From: Anaerolineae bacterium
GTDB lineage: Bacteria; Chloroflexota; Anaerolineae; JAADDB01
Direction of reading: 5' to 3'
Length of the DNA: 8,045 nucleotides
Assembly: GCA_015489285.1 (NCBI GenBank)
Contig: WGAA01000311.1
Location: forward strand, 1-8,045
A program made the position numbers and the translations under genes. The notes below the pieces were generated by a model. That model saw only the letters and a program-made list of their open reading frames with translations, did no database searches and was not told where the DNA came from. Below are positions 6,077 through 8,045 of the stretch, one piece after another (position 1 is the stretch's first letter; each line of letters opens with the position of its first letter).

Positions 6077-8044
6077 ATGCAACGGACGCGCTGGCTCACG
6101 TGGGGATGGGTGCCCATCTGGCTCGTTTTGTGGGCCTGGCATATCTCTTCCATAGGGCATATCCCCGTAGGATTGTTCCACGATGAAGCGTTCAATGCCC
6201 TGGACGCGCTTCACTTGCCGGACCAGGGATGGCCTGTGTTCCTGCCGGGGAACTTCGGACGGGAACCGTTGCTGGTTTATGGGATGGCTCTGAGCATGCG
6301 CCTCTTCGGCCCCACGGTGTGGAGCGTGCGTTTGCCGGTAGCTCTGGCGTGGGGGCTGACCATCCCCGCTTTTGTGTGGCTCTTACGGGAGATGTTTCCC
6401 GACCTTCGTCAGAGGGTGCTGTTATTCGCCGGTGCCCTGGTGTTGATGACAAGTTTGTGGTTTACCATCACCGCCCATTACGCCATTCGTACCAACGTGT
6501 TCGTCCTTTTGGAGACCCTCTTTGTCGCCGCCTTGTGGCGGGGGTGGCGTCGCGGGGACGTACGGTGGGGGATGGTCGCCGGCATCTTCTGGGGGGCGAG
6601 TTTTTACACGTATCTGGCCAACCGACTGCTTCCCTTCGTGCTCCTCGGTCCCTTGCTCTGGCTGGCCGTCAAAGCGCCCCGTCGTCTGCGTGAACGTCGT
6701 GCGTTTCTTGCTGCCACGTTCTTCACCGCTTTGCTGGTGATGCTGCCTTTGCTCCTTTACTTCCTGCACCATCCCCAGGAATTCCTCCTGCGCACATCCC
6801 AGGTGGCTCTGGTGGGAGGCGCGGGTCAAACCGATGGAGGGGGACGACTGCAAGGGGTGTGGCGAAATACCGGGCGGGTTTTGGGGATGTTCTTCTTCAC
6901 GGGGGACAGGAACCCCCGCAACGATATTCCCGGCCGTCCGGTGTTTACCTGGTGGGCAGCCCCACTCCTCCTCGGCGGGATATGGGCGACATGGCGGCGC
7001 CGGGACGCGCGTGGGGGATTCCTTTTGTGGTGGGCGTTCGTCATGATGTGGGCAACCTGGTTGAGCGAATATGCCCCCCATTTCCAGCGGGCTATAGGCG
7101 CGGTGCCGCCGGTGATGGCCCTGGTGGGCCTGGGAACGGAGGCCCTGGTCGGGGCCCTTGCGAAGGGGTGGTGGAAGCGGGTCGCTCCTGTGCTCATCCT
7201 TCTCCTCGTCCTGGGGGAGGCGGTCCAGGGAGTTGTGGCCTTCCGGCGGTGGGCGGCCATGCCCGAGCTATACTATGCCTTCGATGAGGGATTGACCACG
7301 GTTGCCCGTTACGTTGGGGAGATGAGGGGGGATGACGTGGTGTACCTCACGCCCCGGGACGCGAGCCATCCGACGTTGCGTTTCTTCCTGGAAGCGAGCG
7401 GCAAGACGGGGGTATTGCGTTCTTTCGACGGGCGACATGTCCTGGTGCTGGTACCCGACCGGGAGGCCCGGTATATCGTGCTCTCCCGCGAGGATTTTCG
7501 TTTCGCCCTCATGGCTCCCTGGCTCTGGCCCCGGGGAGGACCCGTGGAGGAGCGGACCTTTTACGATCGGGCAGGGGAAGTGTATGCCCGGGTGTTCCGC
7601 GTGGCAGCGCACACTCCCGTTCGTTCGCCTCTTTGGCAGGTGCGCGCCGATTGGGAGGACCACATTCGCCTTCTCGGTGCCGATCCCATTGGGTGTTGTG
7701 TGTACAAGCCGGGCGACCGGATCTACTTACAGCTCTGGTGGACCGCGGTGGGAGGGACGCCACGCCGGGCGTGGACGGTGTTCACCCATGTGGTGGATTC
7801 GACGGGTCGGGTCCTCGCCGGAAAGGATTGTGAACCCGGATGCGGTTCGTACCCCACTCAGAAATGGCATGTCGGTGAGTGGGTGGTGGCCGAATACCAG
7901 ATTGTGTTGCCGAAGACGATGTCCCCGGGGGAATACACCATCGAGGTCGGGCTGTACGATTGGCGCAGCGGTCGACGTCTTCCCCTGTCCCACCGGACCG
8001 ACGACGCGGTGCCCCTGGGACGCATACGGGTGACCACGCCTTGA
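6077..8044 (+). CDS. Polytopic GT39/PMT-like membrane glycosyltransferase with soluble C-terminal domains
   Basis: A 655-residue integral membrane protein, complete: its TGA ends one base before the window edge. The start is the ATG at 6077, 4 bases after the methyltransferase stop; the open frame extends back to 5993 but only inside that gene. A GGAG lies 10 bases upstream, and a GAGGTG directly abuts the ATG. About eleven membrane segments cover residues 8-390. The first external loop has LFHDEAFNALDAL (33-45) with the D36-E37 pair typical of GT39/PMT-like GT-C transferases, followed by FGREPLLVY (60-68), also characteristic. HFQRAIGAVPP (335-345) fits related bacterial proteins. Residues about 395-515 form a soluble, probably alpha/beta region (for example DDVVYLTPRDASHPTLRFF). 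Residues about 526-655 are a beta-rich domain related to the two in the upstream GT-C gene, but with cysteines C540, C541, C585 and C589. Likely transfers a sugar from a polyprenyl carrier on the outer face; donor and acceptor are unknown. Confidence 0.82.
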   Translation: MQRTRWLTWGWVPIWLVLWAWHISSIGHIPVGLFHDEAFNALDALHLPDQGWPVFLPGNFGREPLLVYGMALSMRLFGPTVWSVRLPVALAWGLTIPAFVWLLREMFPDLRQRVLLFAGALVLMTSLWFTITAHYAIRTNVFVLLETLFVAALWRGWRRGDVRWGMVAGIFWGASFYTYLANRLLPFVLLGPLLWLAVKAPRRLRERRAFLAATFFTALLVMLPLLLYFLHHPQEFLLRTSQVALVGGAGQTDGGGRLQGVWRNTGRVLGMFFFTGDRNPRNDIPGRPVFTWWAAPLLLGGIWATWRRRDARGGFLLWWAFVMMWATWLSEYAPHFQRAIGAVPPVMALVGLGTEALVGALAKGWWKRVAPVLILLLVLGEAVQGVVAFRRWAAMPELYYAFDEGLTTVARYVGEMRGDDVVYLTPRDASHPTLRFFLEASGKTGVLRSFDGRHVLVLVPDREARYIVLSREDFRFALMAPWLWPRGGPVEERTFYDRAGEVYARVFRVAAHTPVRSPLWQVRADWEDHIRLLGADPIGCCVYKPGDRIYLQLWWTAVGGTPRRAWTVFTHVVDSTGRVLAGKDCEPGCGSYPTQKWHVGEWVVAEYQIVLPKTMSPGEYTIEVGLYDWRSGRRLPLSHRTDDAVPLGRIRVTTP

Positions 8045-8045
8045 G

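Overview
The window is a compact run of six protein-coding genes, all on the + strand. They are separated by 4 to 11 bases or overlap by 4, so they look like one operon, or the inside of a longer one. No intergenic stretch exceeds 11 bases. I see no RNA gene, mobile element, CRISPR array, promoter or terminator, and the operon ends probably lie outside the window.

The base composition is G+C rich (roughly 60% by eye), with intact bacterial housekeeping proteins. Two points suggest a Chloroflexota-type bacterium, possibly thermophilic: the yacL-cysS-rlmB order, which recalls the Firmicutes yac region, and the style of the large membrane glycosyltransferase-like proteins with extracellular beta-rich tails. 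This is an inference from protein style and was not tested by a search.

The first part (about 1-3255) is an RNA/translation block. It holds a membrane-anchored PIN-TRAM protein of the YacL type, cysteinyl-tRNA synthetase (cysS) and a TrmH/SpoU-family rRNA 2'-O-methyltransferase of the RlmB type. All catalytic signatures that can be checked by eye are intact. In Firmicutes these three genes lie in the same order with ispD, ispF, gltX and mrnC among them; here they are directly adjacent.

The second part (about 3263-8044) looks like an envelope or glycan block. It holds a DUF2142/GT39-like polytopic protein with two C-terminal extracytoplasmic beta domains, a small class I SAM-dependent methyltransferase that starts inside the previous stop codon, and a second GT39/PMT-like polytopic protein with an alpha/beta-like soluble region and one more copy of the same beta domain. 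The likely division of labour is two lipid-sugar-dependent transferases on the membrane and one cytoplasmic methyltransferase, acting on a cell-surface glycan or glycolipid. The substrate cannot be read from the sequence.

Most of the window is ordinary. The parts most worth a second look are the beta domain that recurs three times across two genes, and the coupled transferase-methyltransferase-transferase cassette attached to a translation operon.
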